NCBI GenBank assembly: GCA_030668485.1
Contig: DAOUTW010000004.1
Span: 1-64,000, forward strand
Length of the DNA stretch: 64,000 bases
Origin: Candidatus Zixiibacteriota bacterium
GTDB lineage: Bacteria > Zixibacteria > MSB-5A5 > GN15 > JAAZOE01
Direction: 5' to 3'
Positions 16,197 through 26,545 of the stretch are shown one piece after another; the first letter of the stretch is position 1, and every line of letters begins with the position of its first letter. Position numbers and translations under genes: made by a program. The notes under the pieces were generated by a model. That model saw nothing but the letters and a program-made list of their open reading frames with translations. It was not told the origin of the DNA and made no database searches.

Positions 16197-17335
16197 GGGC
16201 GGACCACTTCCCGGATTGCCTCGGCGGCAAGCTTACCCGAATCGCCGGCGCCGAGTTTTTCGCGCACCGCTTTGAGATCATCTACCATCCGACGGCACAG
16301 ATCACGGTCGGCCATTATTTTCACAGTATGCGAAGCAATTGATTTTGCGGTGGCCTGTCCCTGAATCAATTCCGGAACGGCTCGACGCCCTGCAACGATA
16401 TTGACCATACCGATCATGTCGAGGTTGATCAAATGCCGGGCGATATGATAGGTGAAAAATCCGGTTTTATAGATGACGACCATCGGTGTCATGAAATATG
16501 CCGTTTCAATGGTCGCCGTCCCCGAGGAAGTGATAACCAGATCGGCTCCGTTCATAATTTCCGGCGCTTTGCCGGTGAGAAGCGTTATTTTCTTATCGCC
16601 GATAATGTCGGAATAGAGTCGGGGATCGAGGTTCTTAACTCCGGCCACGATGAAAACACTGTTTTCTATTTTCTTTCTGATCAGATCGACCGCTTCCACC
16701 ATCGTCGGCAGCATGCGTCGAACTTCCTGTAGACGCGAACCAGGCAGCAGAGCTATCAGTTTTTCGTTTTCGCCGATTCCGATTGATTCGCGGCATGCCT
16801 GTTTGTCGGGAATTTCGCCGTAACGGTCGACAATCGGGTGGCCGGTAAAGCGCGCGGCGACTCCGTGTTCTCGATAAAACGTTTCCTCGAAGGGAAAGAT
16901 AACCAGCATCAGATCGACCAGTTTTTTAATCTCAGCGATCCGACCTTTGCCCCAGGCCCATACCTGGGGTGAGATGTAATATATAATCGGGATTCCCAGA
17001 TGTTTAATTTTCGCTGCCAGTCGAAGATTGAAGCCGGGATAGTCGATGAGGATAACCGCCCGGGGTTGCAACTTCTCGATCTCGTCATAACAGTGCTTCA
17101 ACAATCTGCGAAAGAACAAGAATTTGGGAATGATCTCTGAAAAGCCCATGACCGCCAGTTGTTCATGATCTGCAAGAGACCTAAGCCCGGCCTTTTGCAT
17201 CATCGGCCCGCCCAGTCCGAAAACATCGAGTCCGGGACATGAGCGTCGCATTTCATCGATAAGATTTTTACCGGGAAAATCGGCCGACGGATCGCCGGCG
17301 GAAATAAATATCGAGCTGTTACTGCTCATCGACAT
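16190..17335 (-). CDS. lpxB: Lipid A disaccharide synthase
   Basis: LpxB joins lipid X and UDP-diacylglucosamine to give the tetraacyl disaccharide. The 381 residues include the N-terminal ISAGDPSADFPGKN (a variant of the usual AGExSGD), FGLGGPMM, VMGFSEIIPKF, the acceptor-side LIDYPGFNLRLA near 100, YYISPQVWAWGKGR near 122 and the donor-site segment LLPGSRLQEVRRMLP near 198. In SAGDPSAD the usual Glu and Gly are replaced, a small oddity. The start overlaps the oxidoreductase gene upstream by 17 bases. Order lpxA-oxidoreductase-lpxB supports the call. Confidence 0.95.
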   Translation of the reverse strand: MSMSSNSSIFISAGDPSADFPGKNLIDEMRRSCPGLDVFGLGGPMMQKAGLRSLADHEQLAVMGFSEIIPKFLFFRRLLKHCYDEIEKLQPRAVILIDYPGFNLRLAAKIKHLGIPIIYYISPQVWAWGKGRIAEIKKLVDLMLVIFPFEETFYREHGVAARFTGHPIVDRYGEIPDKQACRESIGIGENEKLIALLPGSRLQEVRRMLPTMVEAVDLIRKKIENSVFIVAGVKNLDPRLYSDIIGDKKITLLTGKAPEIMNGADLVITSSGTATIETAYFMTPMVVIYKTGFFTYHIARHLINLDMIGMVNIVAGRRAVPELIQGQATAKSIASHTVKIMADRDLCRRMVDDLKAVREKLGAGDSGKLAAEAIREVVRPC

Positions 17336-18311
17336 TGAACGATTCCGTTGCCTGCCTGCCTTTTTCTATTACCGCCAGGGCTATTGCCAGCGCCTCGCGC
17401 CCTTCGGGACCGGTGATCGGGACCGGCTGATCATCGCTTATGGCCGCCGCAAAGGCCTTCAATTCCGCCTCCAACATATCATGGGAGGTATCTCCGGCCT
17501 TGATGTAACCGAGTTTTTTATCCGATTGTCCGAGCGGAATAGATAACTCACCTTCGACCGGTTGGGAATCGAGCAGACGATAGAGATCGGCTTGTTTTTC
17601 GGCGAGGTCGAGGGAAAAATATCCTGAAGACTGGAAAATGCGAAGCTTTCGCATCGGTTTGAGTGATATCCTGCTGGCAGTGAGATTGGCCACGGCGCCA
17701 TTTTCGAAGCTGATTCGGGCATTGGCGATATCGACGGTATCGGAGACCACCCCCACCGCCGAGGCGGAAATGTCGGCGACTTTACTTTTGACCAGTTGCA
17801 GCGCCAGATCGATATCATGAATCATGAGATCGAGGACCACGGCGACATCGGCACCGCGGGGATTGAAAGCAGCCAGTCGGTGGGCCTCGATGAAACGCGG
17901 CTGGAGATCATGATTTTGTAAGGCCTCAAAGGCGGGATTGAATCTTTCAATATGCCCCACCATCAATTTCACTCCTCTGGATTCGGCTGCCAAAATTATT
18001 TTATCGGCTTCATCGAGAGTGGCGGTGATCGGCTTTTCTATAAGAAGATGTTTGCCCGCTTCGATTACCTTCCGGGCGACATCGTAATGACCAGAGGTGG
18101 TGACGGCAATTGATACGGCATCGCTTGCGGCCAGGGCGGCATCGAGAGATTCGAAATTCGGACAATTTAATTCCGCCGCCACCTGCTCGGATCGCGCCGG
18201 ATCGATATCATACACGCCCTGGAAGTCGAAAGCATCGATTTGTGACGCCCATCGGGCATGGTGTCGGCCCAGAGCACCGACGCCGATGACTGCATATTTA
18301 ATTTTACTCAT
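17319..18311 (-). CDS. Gfo/Idh/MocA oxidoreductase in lipid A operon (GnnA-like candidate)
   Basis: The 330-residue protein starts with a Rossmann fold (KYAVIGVGALGRHHARWASQ) and carries the family's EKPITATLDEAD near residue 96 and the MVGHIERFNPAF segment near 118, where the family's active-site Lys region and substrate domain follow. Its place between lpxA and lpxB is the position of gnnA in Acidithiobacillus ferrooxidans, where GnnA oxidises the 3-OH of UDP-GlcNAc so that GnnB can aminate it. No GnnB-type transaminase is next to it here, so the role is inferred only. I chose ATG 18311 (GGGGAG just upstream); an upstream reading would be made of the hairpin at 18330-18349. Confidence 0.82.
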   Translation of the reverse strand: MSKIKYAVIGVGALGRHHARWASQIDAFDFQGVYDIDPARSEQVAAELNCPNFESLDAALAASDAVSIAVTTSGHYDVARKVIEAGKHLLIEKPITATLDEADKIILAAESRGVKLMVGHIERFNPAFEALQNHDLQPRFIEAHRLAAFNPRGADVAVVLDLMIHDIDLALQLVKSKVADISASAVGVVSDTVDIANARISFENGAVANLTASRISLKPMRKLRIFQSSGYFSLDLAEKQADLYRLLDSQPVEGELSIPLGQSDKKLGYIKAGDTSHDMLEAELKAFAAAISDDQPVPITGPEGREALAIALAVIEKGRQATESFNVDEQ

Positions 18312-18329
18312 CGCTCCCCATAAACAAAA

Positions 18330-18349
18330 GCCACCCGCGTGCGGGTGGC
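18330..18349. repeat. Perfect 9-bp-arm hairpin between lpxA and oxidoreductase gene
   Basis: GCCACCCGC, loop GT, GCGGGTGGC. It lies in the only real gap (74 bases) in the lpx run and close to the ribosome site of the oxidoreductase gene. It may tune expression or processing inside the operon. Confidence 0.6.
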
Positions 18350-18385
18350 ATTCCACCTGCCGGTGGTGAAAACTGCTACGTTAAT

Positions 18386-19149
18386 CTATTTGACCAAACC
18401 TCGATCCGACCTTTTGATAAAGTCCAGGATATTCTGCACTTCCGGGATTATTTCAATCTCCTGCTGAATTCTTTCAACTGCCTGCCTGGTATTCAGACTT
18501 GATGAAAACAGCAGCTTATATACCTGCCGCAATATTTTAACCGTCTCTCTAGGGAAATTCCTACGGCGCAACCCGACCAGATTCAGACCCCTGACACTGA
18601 GCGGGTAACCGCCGGCCACGGCGTATGGGCAGAGATCCTGAGCGACCCGGAATCCGCCGCCGATCATCGCATGACAACCGATCTGTACAAACTGGTGAAC
18701 CGGTACGATGCCGCCGACGATGGCATAATCATCGATTTTAACGTGTCCGCCGAGGTTGACCGAATTGGCCATGATAACATGGTCGCCGATTTTACAATCA
18801 TGGGCGACATGAGCGTACGCCATAAGCAAACAGTTGCTGCCGACATCGGATGATCCGCTTTCGCTGGTGCCTCGGTTCATGGTTACATATTCTCGCAGTA
18901 TGGTATTGTCGCCGATATTGGCGACCGATTCCTCGCCCTCGAACTTCAGATCCTGGGGGACGGTGCTCACGACCGCGCCGTGCGAAATGGTGACATTTTT
19001 CCCGATACGGGCGCCCGAAGCGATCAGGGCATTGGAGGCGATTCGGCTTCTCTCACCGATTTGAACGTTTTCTTCTATGATGGCATAGGCTCCGACTTCG
19101 ACCGATTCATGAAGTTCGGCTTTCGGAGAAACAATGGCTGTCTTGTGTA

Positions 19150-19153
<4 letters not shown>
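18386..19153 (-). CDS. lpxA: UDP-N-acetylglucosamine O-acyltransferase
   Basis: LpxA adds the first acyl chain to UDP-GlcNAc. The 255-residue protein is a left-handed beta helix made of hexapeptide repeats (IHKTAIVSPKAELHESVEVGAY onward). The catalytic His is in AYAHVAHDCKIGDH near residue 118, with MNRGTSESG, the substrate loop, shortly before. The C-terminal helical domain (GLNLVGLRRRNFPRETVKIL) matches LpxA rather than LpxD. ATG overlaps the lpxC-fabZ stop by four bases. If a GnnA/GnnB pathway operates, this enzyme would have to accept the 3-amino sugar; its sequence does not settle that. Confidence 0.95.
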
Positions 19154-20541
<1,388 letters not shown>

Positions 20542-20549
20542 ACATCTAC

Positions 20550-20563
20550 CTTAACAGGTTAAG
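20550..20563 (-). promoter_or_regulatory. Palindrome over the lpxC ribosome site
   Basis: CTTAAC-AG-GTTAAG lies between the -10 region and the lpxC-fabZ start, and its minus-strand 3' arm runs into the AAGG ribosome site. It could be an operator or an RNA hairpin that hides the ribosome site. Confidence 0.4.
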
Positions 20564-20569
20564 AATTTC

Positions 20570-20598
20570 ATAATAGGCAAAAGCTCAGGGCATTTCAA
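20570..20598 (-). promoter_or_regulatory. Promoter of the lpx operon
   Basis: On the minus strand TTGAAA (20598-20593) and TATTAT (20575-20570) are spaced by 17 bases, about 30 bases upstream of the lpxC-fabZ ATG. Confidence 0.6.
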
Positions 20599-20692
20599 GC
20601 AAAATATTTTTAATCTATTTTGCCTTAACAATACGATTTGGCGTAGATATAAATTGAAGACTGACTGACAGTTGCCGATTAACGAAGATTTC

Positions 20693-21199
20693 TTATTCGA
20701 GTGATTTTATGATGCGGATGACGTCGAACGGTTTTTCTACAGACATCAATTGCCTGGCAAAGTCATCAAAGCAGACTAATTCCGATATAGCTTTGAAAAC
20801 CCTTAAATAGAGAGAATCATCGTATGGCGGGGCGGCCATAACGAAAAAGAAATTGACCGGTTCCTGGTCCATGGCATCAAACTCATACCCATCGCGATGG
20901 CGCGCGAATCCGATCATAAATTCCTTGGCCTGCATTGATCGGATATGAGGGATGGCAAAACCTTTGCCGATCCCGGTCGAGGCTTTCTTTTCCCGGTTGA
21001 TAAAATCGAGCAGTAGTTTTTTACGGTTCCCGATTTTACCGGCCGGATCGAGTACGTCAACCAGTTCCGACAGCAGCAGTTCTTTGGATTCGATAATCCA
21101 TTTCTTGCGGCTGCCGTTTTCGGCCATTTCCGGCAGAACGGTTTGCATATCGAGCTTGATCAGCCCGGAGTCCATATGTCGTGATATATTGTATCCCAT
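20693..21199 (-). CDS. PTS IIA-like nitrogen-regulatory protein (PtsN family)
   Basis: The 168-residue protein is a single PTS EIIA type-2 (fructose/mannitol) domain: LLLSELVDVL near residue 44, REKKASTGIGKGFAIPH near 70 with the phosphorylatable His in AIPHIRS, and FFFVMAAPPYDDSLYLRVFKAISEL near 118. Stand-alone proteins of this kind (PtsN/EIIA-Ntr) act as regulators rather than sugar carriers. No PTS permease, HPr or Enzyme I gene is nearby. It is upstream of lpxC-fabZ on the same strand with a 150-base gap that contains the lpx promoter, so it is probably a separate transcript. The first eight residues could be dropped if the start is the second Met. Confidence 0.85.
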   Translation of the reverse strand: MGYNISRHMDSGLIKLDMQTVLPEMAENGSRKKWIIESKELLLSELVDVLDPAGKIGNRKKLLLDFINREKKASTGIGKGFAIPHIRSMQAKEFMIGFARHRDGYEFDAMDQEPVNFFFVMAAPPYDDSLYLRVFKAISELVCFDDFARQLMSVEKPFDVIRIIKSLE

Positions 21200-21428
21200 T
21201 GTCTTTTTTTATCGGTCACATCCTTAAAAAATCAAGAGACTATAGCGATTTACATCACTCAGGTCAAGTCCTGCTATTCATTTTCTATAACGCAAATGAA
21301 ACTCAAAAGATCGGGCGGACTATTGACTTTGTATAACATATTAAATAGTTTTTCGAAGAAAATTCGTATTACTTTTGATACGGAGGCGGTAAACCTTTGG
21401 CGCCAAAGTTCCGAATCAAGAATAAGAA

Positions 21429-21445
21429 AGGCCGTAAAACGGCCT
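21429..21445 (+). promoter_or_regulatory. Hairpin in the aspS leader
   Basis: AGGCCG-TAAAA-CGGCCT ends about 20 bases before the aspS start, just ahead of its GGAG. It could be a small attenuator-like or ribosome-access element; no T-box features were found in this 5' region. Confidence 0.35.
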
Positions 21446-21466
21446 AAAGTTATTGGAGATAAATAG

Positions 21467-23296
21467 TTGGCAAGATTTTCCGAGTTTAAACGCACTGTCA
21501 CATGCGGTGAATTGACCGAGGTACACATCGGTCAACAGGTGACACTTAACGGCTGGGTCCAGGAGTATCGCAACCTTGGTGGGATTCTCTTTATCGATCT
21601 GCGTGATCGTTACGGCATCACTCAGGTGGTTTTCCATCCGGAGCATGTTTCCGAGGATGTTATTAAAAAAGCCGGCAGTTGCCGCCATGAATTTGTAATT
21701 GCCGTGCGAGGTGTTGTCAATGCCCGCCCTGAAGGGACAGTAAACCTCAAAATGAAAACCGGCGGGGTCGAGGTTGAATGCGATATAATTGAAATCCTGG
21801 CCGAATCGGAGACACCTCCATTCGAAATCGCCGATGAAACCAACGCTCGCGAGGAACTACGGTTGGAATACCGTTATCTGGATCTTCGGCGCAATCCGCT
21901 TCAGGAGAAACTTCGTATTCGCCACGAATCAACCATGGCGATTCGGGAGTATTTAACGGGCGAGGGGTTTTATGAAATCGAAACCCCGATGCTTATCCGT
22001 TCGACCCCTGAAGGGGCGCGCGATTATGTTGTGCCCAGTCGGGTGCAGCCGGGTCGATTTTACGCCCTGCCGCAATCTCCGCAACTTATGAAACAGATAC
22101 TGATGATTTCCGGATATGATAAATACTTTCAGCTTGCCCGATGCCTGCGGGATGAGGATTTACGTGCCGACCGTCAGCCGGAACATACTCAGATTGATAT
22201 GGAAATGTCGTTTGTCACCCCTGATGATGTTTTTGCGGTAGCCGAAGGTATGATGACATATCTGTGGAAAAAGGTTCTCGGGATTGAAATTAAAACGCCT
22301 TTCCCCCGGTACACCTATGAAGAAGTGATGAATCGCTGGGGTATCGACAAGCCTGACCTCCGTTTCGGAATGGAAATCGTCGATCTGGCCGATGTCGTTG
22401 CCGGATGCGATTTTAAGGTTTTTACCTCGACCCTGGAAAAAGGCGGACATGTCAAGGCGATTACCTATAAAGGCGGCGGCAATCTTTCCCGCAAGCAGAT
22501 CGGTGAACTGGATGCTCTGGCCCGCGAGAATGGCGCCGGAGGACTGGCTTATATATTGCGCAGCGACACGGGAGACAAGAGCCCGATATTGAAATTTGTG
22601 GGAGAAGAGACGGCGGCAAAGATATTTGCCAGGGCTGAGGTTGAGCCGGGCGATGCCGTTTTGATTATCGCCGATATGCCGATAAAAGCCGAATCGATTC
22701 TAGGTCAGCTTCGCCTGCATATAGGCAAAAGCGCCGGATTGATCGATAAATCGCGATGGGAATTTTTGTGGGTAACCAGATTCCCTCTTTTCGAATACGA
22801 TGACGAATCGGGTGCTCTTAATTCCATGCATAATATAGTTTCCAGCCCCTGCGAAGAGGACATGGACCTGTTCGAAGAGGGGTTTTCCACCGACATGGAG
22901 AGATCCGATCTCAATCACCCATGGAGACGGATGAGAGCCGAGCAATACGACTTGGTTCTCAACGGCAGCGAGATCGCTTCCGGCGGAATCCGTATCCACC
23001 GCAGTGAAATGCAGAAAAAGATTCTCAATATTCTCGGTATGTCCGATGAGCGGGCCGAGAAGATGTTTGGTTTTCTCCTGCGCGCATTGAAATACGGCGC
23101 GCCGCCTCATGGCGGGCTGGCTCCGGGACTGGACCGGATTGTGGCTTTGATGACCGGTTCCGATTCCATACGCGATGTTATCGCCTTCCCGAAATCGACC
23201 AATGCTTCATCATTGATGGACGGCGCCCCCTCGGCTATCGACGAAGATCAGTTAAAAGAACTGGGACTTTCAATTGTGGATAAGCCGGAGACGTAA
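21467..23296 (+). CDS. aspS: Aspartate--tRNA ligase
   Basis: Class II synthetase that charges tRNA-Asp with aspartate. The 609 residues show the N-terminal OB-fold anticodon-binding domain (LNGWVQEYRNLGGILFIDLRD), the catalytic core (EYRYLDLRR near residue 140, FYALPQSPQLMKQ near 200, YFQLARCLRDEDLRADRQPEHTQ-type motif 2 in the 220s), the bacterial GAD insertion (about 290-420) and motif 3 GLAPGLDRIVAL near 550. Length is normal for the bacterial type. Start is TTG with GGAG nine bases upstream. It is first in a five-gene run with phoH, pgpH, ybeY and a CBS-domain protein. I cannot tell from sequence whether it also charges tRNA-Asn. Confidence 0.96.
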   Translation: MARFSEFKRTVTCGELTEVHIGQQVTLNGWVQEYRNLGGILFIDLRDRYGITQVVFHPEHVSEDVIKKAGSCRHEFVIAVRGVVNARPEGTVNLKMKTGGVEVECDIIEILAESETPPFEIADETNAREELRLEYRYLDLRRNPLQEKLRIRHESTMAIREYLTGEGFYEIETPMLIRSTPEGARDYVVPSRVQPGRFYALPQSPQLMKQILMISGYDKYFQLARCLRDEDLRADRQPEHTQIDMEMSFVTPDDVFAVAEGMMTYLWKKVLGIEIKTPFPRYTYEEVMNRWGIDKPDLRFGMEIVDLADVVAGCDFKVFTSTLEKGGHVKAITYKGGGNLSRKQIGELDALARENGAGGLAYILRSDTGDKSPILKFVGEETAAKIFARAEVEPGDAVLIIADMPIKAESILGQLRLHIGKSAGLIDKSRWEFLWVTRFPLFEYDDESGALNSMHNIVSSPCEEDMDLFEEGFSTDMERSDLNHPWRRMRAEQYDLVLNGSEIASGGIRIHRSEMQKKILNILGMSDERAEKMFGFLLRALKYGAPPHGGLAPGLDRIVALMTGSDSIRDVIAFPKSTNASSLMDGAPSAIDEDQLKELGLSIVDKPET

Positions 23297-24283
23297 ATGA
23301 CGACTGCCGGCAAACATATTACGAAGTCGGTCGATATCGCCGATATCGATCAGCGTGTCCTGTTCGGGCAGAACAGCCTCCATATCCGTGTTATAGAATC
23401 ACGTTTTGACGTCAAGATTGTCGCTCGGGGTGAATCGGTAGTTATTGAGGGCGGTCGAGGGGAAGTCGAAAACGTCGTGCGTCTTCTTGAGGATATGATC
23501 CTGCGAACCAATATGGGGCAGGAGCTTTCGGAACGGTACTTGATTTATGCCATCGACATGGTCAAAGAAGAGGGGCATGGCCCGGCCGAATTGCTCAGCG
23601 AAGTTGCAAACGGCGCCGCCGCCACCCTGATCCAACCGAAAACGGTCGGTCAGAAGAAATATATGGAAGCGATTGAGGACAATGATATTGTCTTTTCGAT
23701 CGGTCCGGCCGGAACGGGAAAAACTTATCTGGCTGTGGCTCAGGCAGTGGCCGAATTAAAAGCGAAACGGAAAAATCGAATAATTCTTGTCCGTCCGGCG
23801 GTTGAAGCGGGTGAATCGCTGGGGTTTCTTCCAGGCGATATCAAAGCCAAGGTGGACCCTTATCTGCGGCCGGTATATGATGCCCTGCATGAACTTATGC
23901 CGGCGGAAAAGATTTCGAAAATGATTGAACTCGGTATTATCGAGATTTGTCCGCTGGCTTTTATGCGTGGGAGGACCCTGAATAATTCATTTGTTATCCT
24001 CGATGAGGCTCAGAACACGACCATTTCGCAGATGAAAATGTTCCTGACACGGCTCGGTGAAGGCTCCAAGGCGGTAATTACCGGCGATATCACTCAGATC
24101 GACCTTGATGAGAAGATAGTTTCAGGTCTGGTAAAGATTCAGCAAATCCTTGCGGGATTGAAAGGGATTGTGTTTATTTATCTATCCAGTAAGGATGTGG
24201 TCAGGCACCGTCTGGTCCAGGATATAATCGACGCCTACGCCCGCTATGAGGGCAAAACCAGGGGCAAAAGGGACAAAAAGTAA
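23297..24283 (+). CDS. phoH: PhoH family ATPase
   Basis: A 328-residue PhoH-like protein: an N-terminal KH-like region (about residues 15-95) followed by a P-loop ATPase with Walker A GPAGTGKTYLAVAQAVAEL near residue 136, DPYLRPVYDALHEL and Walker B FVILDEAQN near 230. PhoH proteins are thought to act in RNA metabolism and are often encoded beside ybeY, as here. The ATG directly follows the aspS stop with GGAG from the end of aspS as ribosome site, so the two are coupled. The biochemical activity of this family is still unclear. Confidence 0.92.
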   Translation: MTTAGKHITKSVDIADIDQRVLFGQNSLHIRVIESRFDVKIVARGESVVIEGGRGEVENVVRLLEDMILRTNMGQELSERYLIYAIDMVKEEGHGPAELLSEVANGAAATLIQPKTVGQKKYMEAIEDNDIVFSIGPAGTGKTYLAVAQAVAELKAKRKNRIILVRPAVEAGESLGFLPGDIKAKVDPYLRPVYDALHELMPAEKISKMIELGIIEICPLAFMRGRTLNNSFVILDEAQNTTISQMKMFLTRLGEGSKAVITGDITQIDLDEKIVSGLVKIQQILAGLKGIVFIYLSSKDVVRHRLVQDIIDAYARYEGKTRGKRDKK

Positions 24284-24304
24284 GGACGTCGTCGCAAAAC
24301 AGGG

Positions 24305-26545
24305 ATGCGAAAGCCAATTTTAAAAATAAAACGGTCAATCAAACGACTGTTTAAAGTCAAAGAAGAAATCAACATGGTGGCGGCTCGCCGTCGCAGCCGG
24401 GTACTTGTGAAATATCTCATGGGTATCACTGTTGTTTTCCTGATCGCTCTGTTCTATTCGCCGGGGGACCTTCGCGGGCCTCTGGATGTTCCCCGTGAAA
24501 GCGAAATAGCGCCGCGAAATATTATCGCCGATTTTTCCTTCAGTATTCTCAAGAACCGTTCCGACCTCGAAGAGGAGCGAAGGCTGGCGGCCATCAGCAC
24601 TCCCCTCCTTGTCGATTATAATGACGAAATAGTCGTCTCGAGTCGCGATAATTTGCATAGGCTGTTCGCCCGCTTAAATCAGATGTTGCCGTTGGACACC
24701 TTACAGGCCACATACGACGTTATCCGTCAGATTGCGAACGAATTCCCGGTTGTTCCCGAAAATCTCCTGCCCCGGCTGGCTGCCACCGAATCTCGAAAAT
24801 ATATGGCACCGGTGCTGGATTCAATCCTGACTGACGATGTTTATTACTTCGGGGTCATCAATCGTTTGGAAACGCTGCCGTCCAGAGATTACAATTCGAT
24901 CATTATGAAGAAAAAGAAGCGTGATCTTCTGATGACTCGCAATCAACTCATCGGTTTGCAGGGTTCTTACAATCGTCTATTGGAATCGCTAAATCTGGTT
25001 GAAAGTTTATCCGATGACGAGATCGAGCTTTATTATGAAATCGGCCGTAGCTTTATCCAGCCGAATGCCATCTATAATGAGATAGCCACTCGGGCAGCCC
25101 GCGACAGCGCCATAACTGTGATTCCAATTGTCGAAGACAGTGTCTTAAAGGGCGATATTCTGATCCGTCAAGGGGCTCGTGTCGACGCCGTAAAGGCTCG
25201 CCTGTTATCGGCTTACGCAGGAGAGGTGCAAAGGCTGGCGGCGGCTCAGGGTTGGTTCAGCGCCATCCTGCCGTTTATCAGCCGACTGGTCCTGATAGCG
25301 ACAATATTCATTTTGATGCTGCTCTTCTTTTATCATTTCCGACCCGATGTGTACTGGTCGAATAACAAGCTTTTTGCCATCCTGTTGATAATCGGTCTGC
25401 AACTGTTCCTGGTTAATTTTATCGGGGTACAGCTATCGCAATCGGTTTACATCTATCCTATTGCCATTCTATCAATTCTTATCACGGTCCTTTTCGACGC
25501 TCGACTGGGGGTGGTCGTCACTCTCCTGGTCGCGATTCTTCTGGGAGTATTGAGCCGATTCAACTTTACCGTTACTCTGATTACCTCCATCGCCGGTGTC
25601 GTGGCCTGCTTTTCGGCCGGTGATGTCAGGCGGCGAAGCGAATTTTACCGCATAATCATCTTTTTGTCATTGACCTATGTCGTTATCGCTTTTGTCGTGG
25701 AGTCTCTTAAACTGTCGCCGGCGGGAGAGGTTCTCACCTATTGCGGATACGGATTAATCAACGGATTCGTGGTCCCGATGCTGACGATCGGCTTACTGCC
25801 GATGTTCGAATCGCTGTTCGGTTTTTCGACCAATATTACCCTACTGGAACTGGCCGACCTGAATCAACCTTTACTCAAGAGGTTGGCGATGGAAGCACCC
25901 GGTACTTATCATCACTCTATAATTGTCGGTAATCTGGCCGAATCGGCAGCCAAGGCGATTGATGCCAATCCTCTTCTGGCTCGGGTGGGAGCGTATTATC
26001 ACGATATCGGAAAGATGGAAATACCGGAATACTTTGTGGAAAACCAACTGGGGATCAAATCGAAGCATGAATCGCTCAATCCGACGATGTCGGCCCTGGT
26101 TCTGGCATCGCATGTCAAAAAGGGTCGTATTATTGGTGAGGAGGCCGGTCTGCCCGATACCGTCCTTAGTTTTATTGAGGAGCATCACGGCACAACCATG
26201 ATGTCTTATTTTTATAATAAGGCGAAGGAAATGGATTTGCCGATCAATTCCGAGGATGAGTTCCGTTATCCGGGGCCGAAACCGCAGTCGAAGGAAACCG
26301 CGATTGTCATGTTGGCTGATTCCACGGAGGCGGCCAGCCGTACTCTGGACGATCCTACCTCGGCCCGGATCCGAAACCTGATACAGAGGTTAATCAACGA
26401 TAAATTCGGATCGGGAGAGCTGACCAACTGCGATCTGACCCTGAAAGATTTGAACGATATCAGAGAGGCGTTCGTTTCTATATTGATCGGTGTTTTCCAC
26501 CACCGGATTCCCTATCCGAAAAAGGAAGAAGAGGATTCGGTTTGA
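24305..26545 (+). CDS. pgpH: 7TM-HD phosphohydrolase (PgpH/YqfF family)
   Basis: The 746-residue membrane protein has one N-terminal TM helix (about residues 40-58), an extracellular 7TMR-HDED domain to about 300, six or seven TM helices at about 318-495, and a cytoplasmic HD domain. HD-motif residues appear in GTYHHSIIVGNLAE near 536, YYHDIGKME near 564, and ADSTEAASR-type residues near 670. PgpH of Listeria hydrolyses c-di-AMP, so that is the likely activity, though other nucleotides are possible. It sits between phoH and ybeY, the same order as in many Firmicutes and FCB genomes. The ybeY start overlaps its stop codon by one base. Confidence 0.92.
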   Translation: MRKPILKIKRSIKRLFKVKEEINMVAARRRSRVLVKYLMGITVVFLIALFYSPGDLRGPLDVPRESEIAPRNIIADFSFSILKNRSDLEEERRLAAISTPLLVDYNDEIVVSSRDNLHRLFARLNQMLPLDTLQATYDVIRQIANEFPVVPENLLPRLAATESRKYMAPVLDSILTDDVYYFGVINRLETLPSRDYNSIIMKKKKRDLLMTRNQLIGLQGSYNRLLESLNLVESLSDDEIELYYEIGRSFIQPNAIYNEIATRAARDSAITVIPIVEDSVLKGDILIRQGARVDAVKARLLSAYAGEVQRLAAAQGWFSAILPFISRLVLIATIFILMLLFFYHFRPDVYWSNNKLFAILLIIGLQLFLVNFIGVQLSQSVYIYPIAILSILITVLFDARLGVVVTLLVAILLGVLSRFNFTVTLITSIAGVVACFSAGDVRRRSEFYRIIIFLSLTYVVIAFVVESLKLSPAGEVLTYCGYGLINGFVVPMLTIGLLPMFESLFGFSTNITLLELADLNQPLLKRLAMEAPGTYHHSIIVGNLAESAAKAIDANPLLARVGAYYHDIGKMEIPEYFVENQLGIKSKHESLNPTMSALVLASHVKKGRIIGEEAGLPDTVLSFIEEHHGTTMMSYFYNKAKEMDLPINSEDEFRYPGPKPQSKETAIVMLADSTEAASRTLDDPTSARIRNLIQRLINDKFGSGELTNCDLTLKDLNDIREAFVSILIGVFHHRIPYPKKEEEDSV

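Noticed and set aside
21200..21466. T-box or other riboswitch in front of aspS
   Set aside because: Only one short hairpin is present; no T-box sequence, specifier loop or terminator/antiterminator pair was found.
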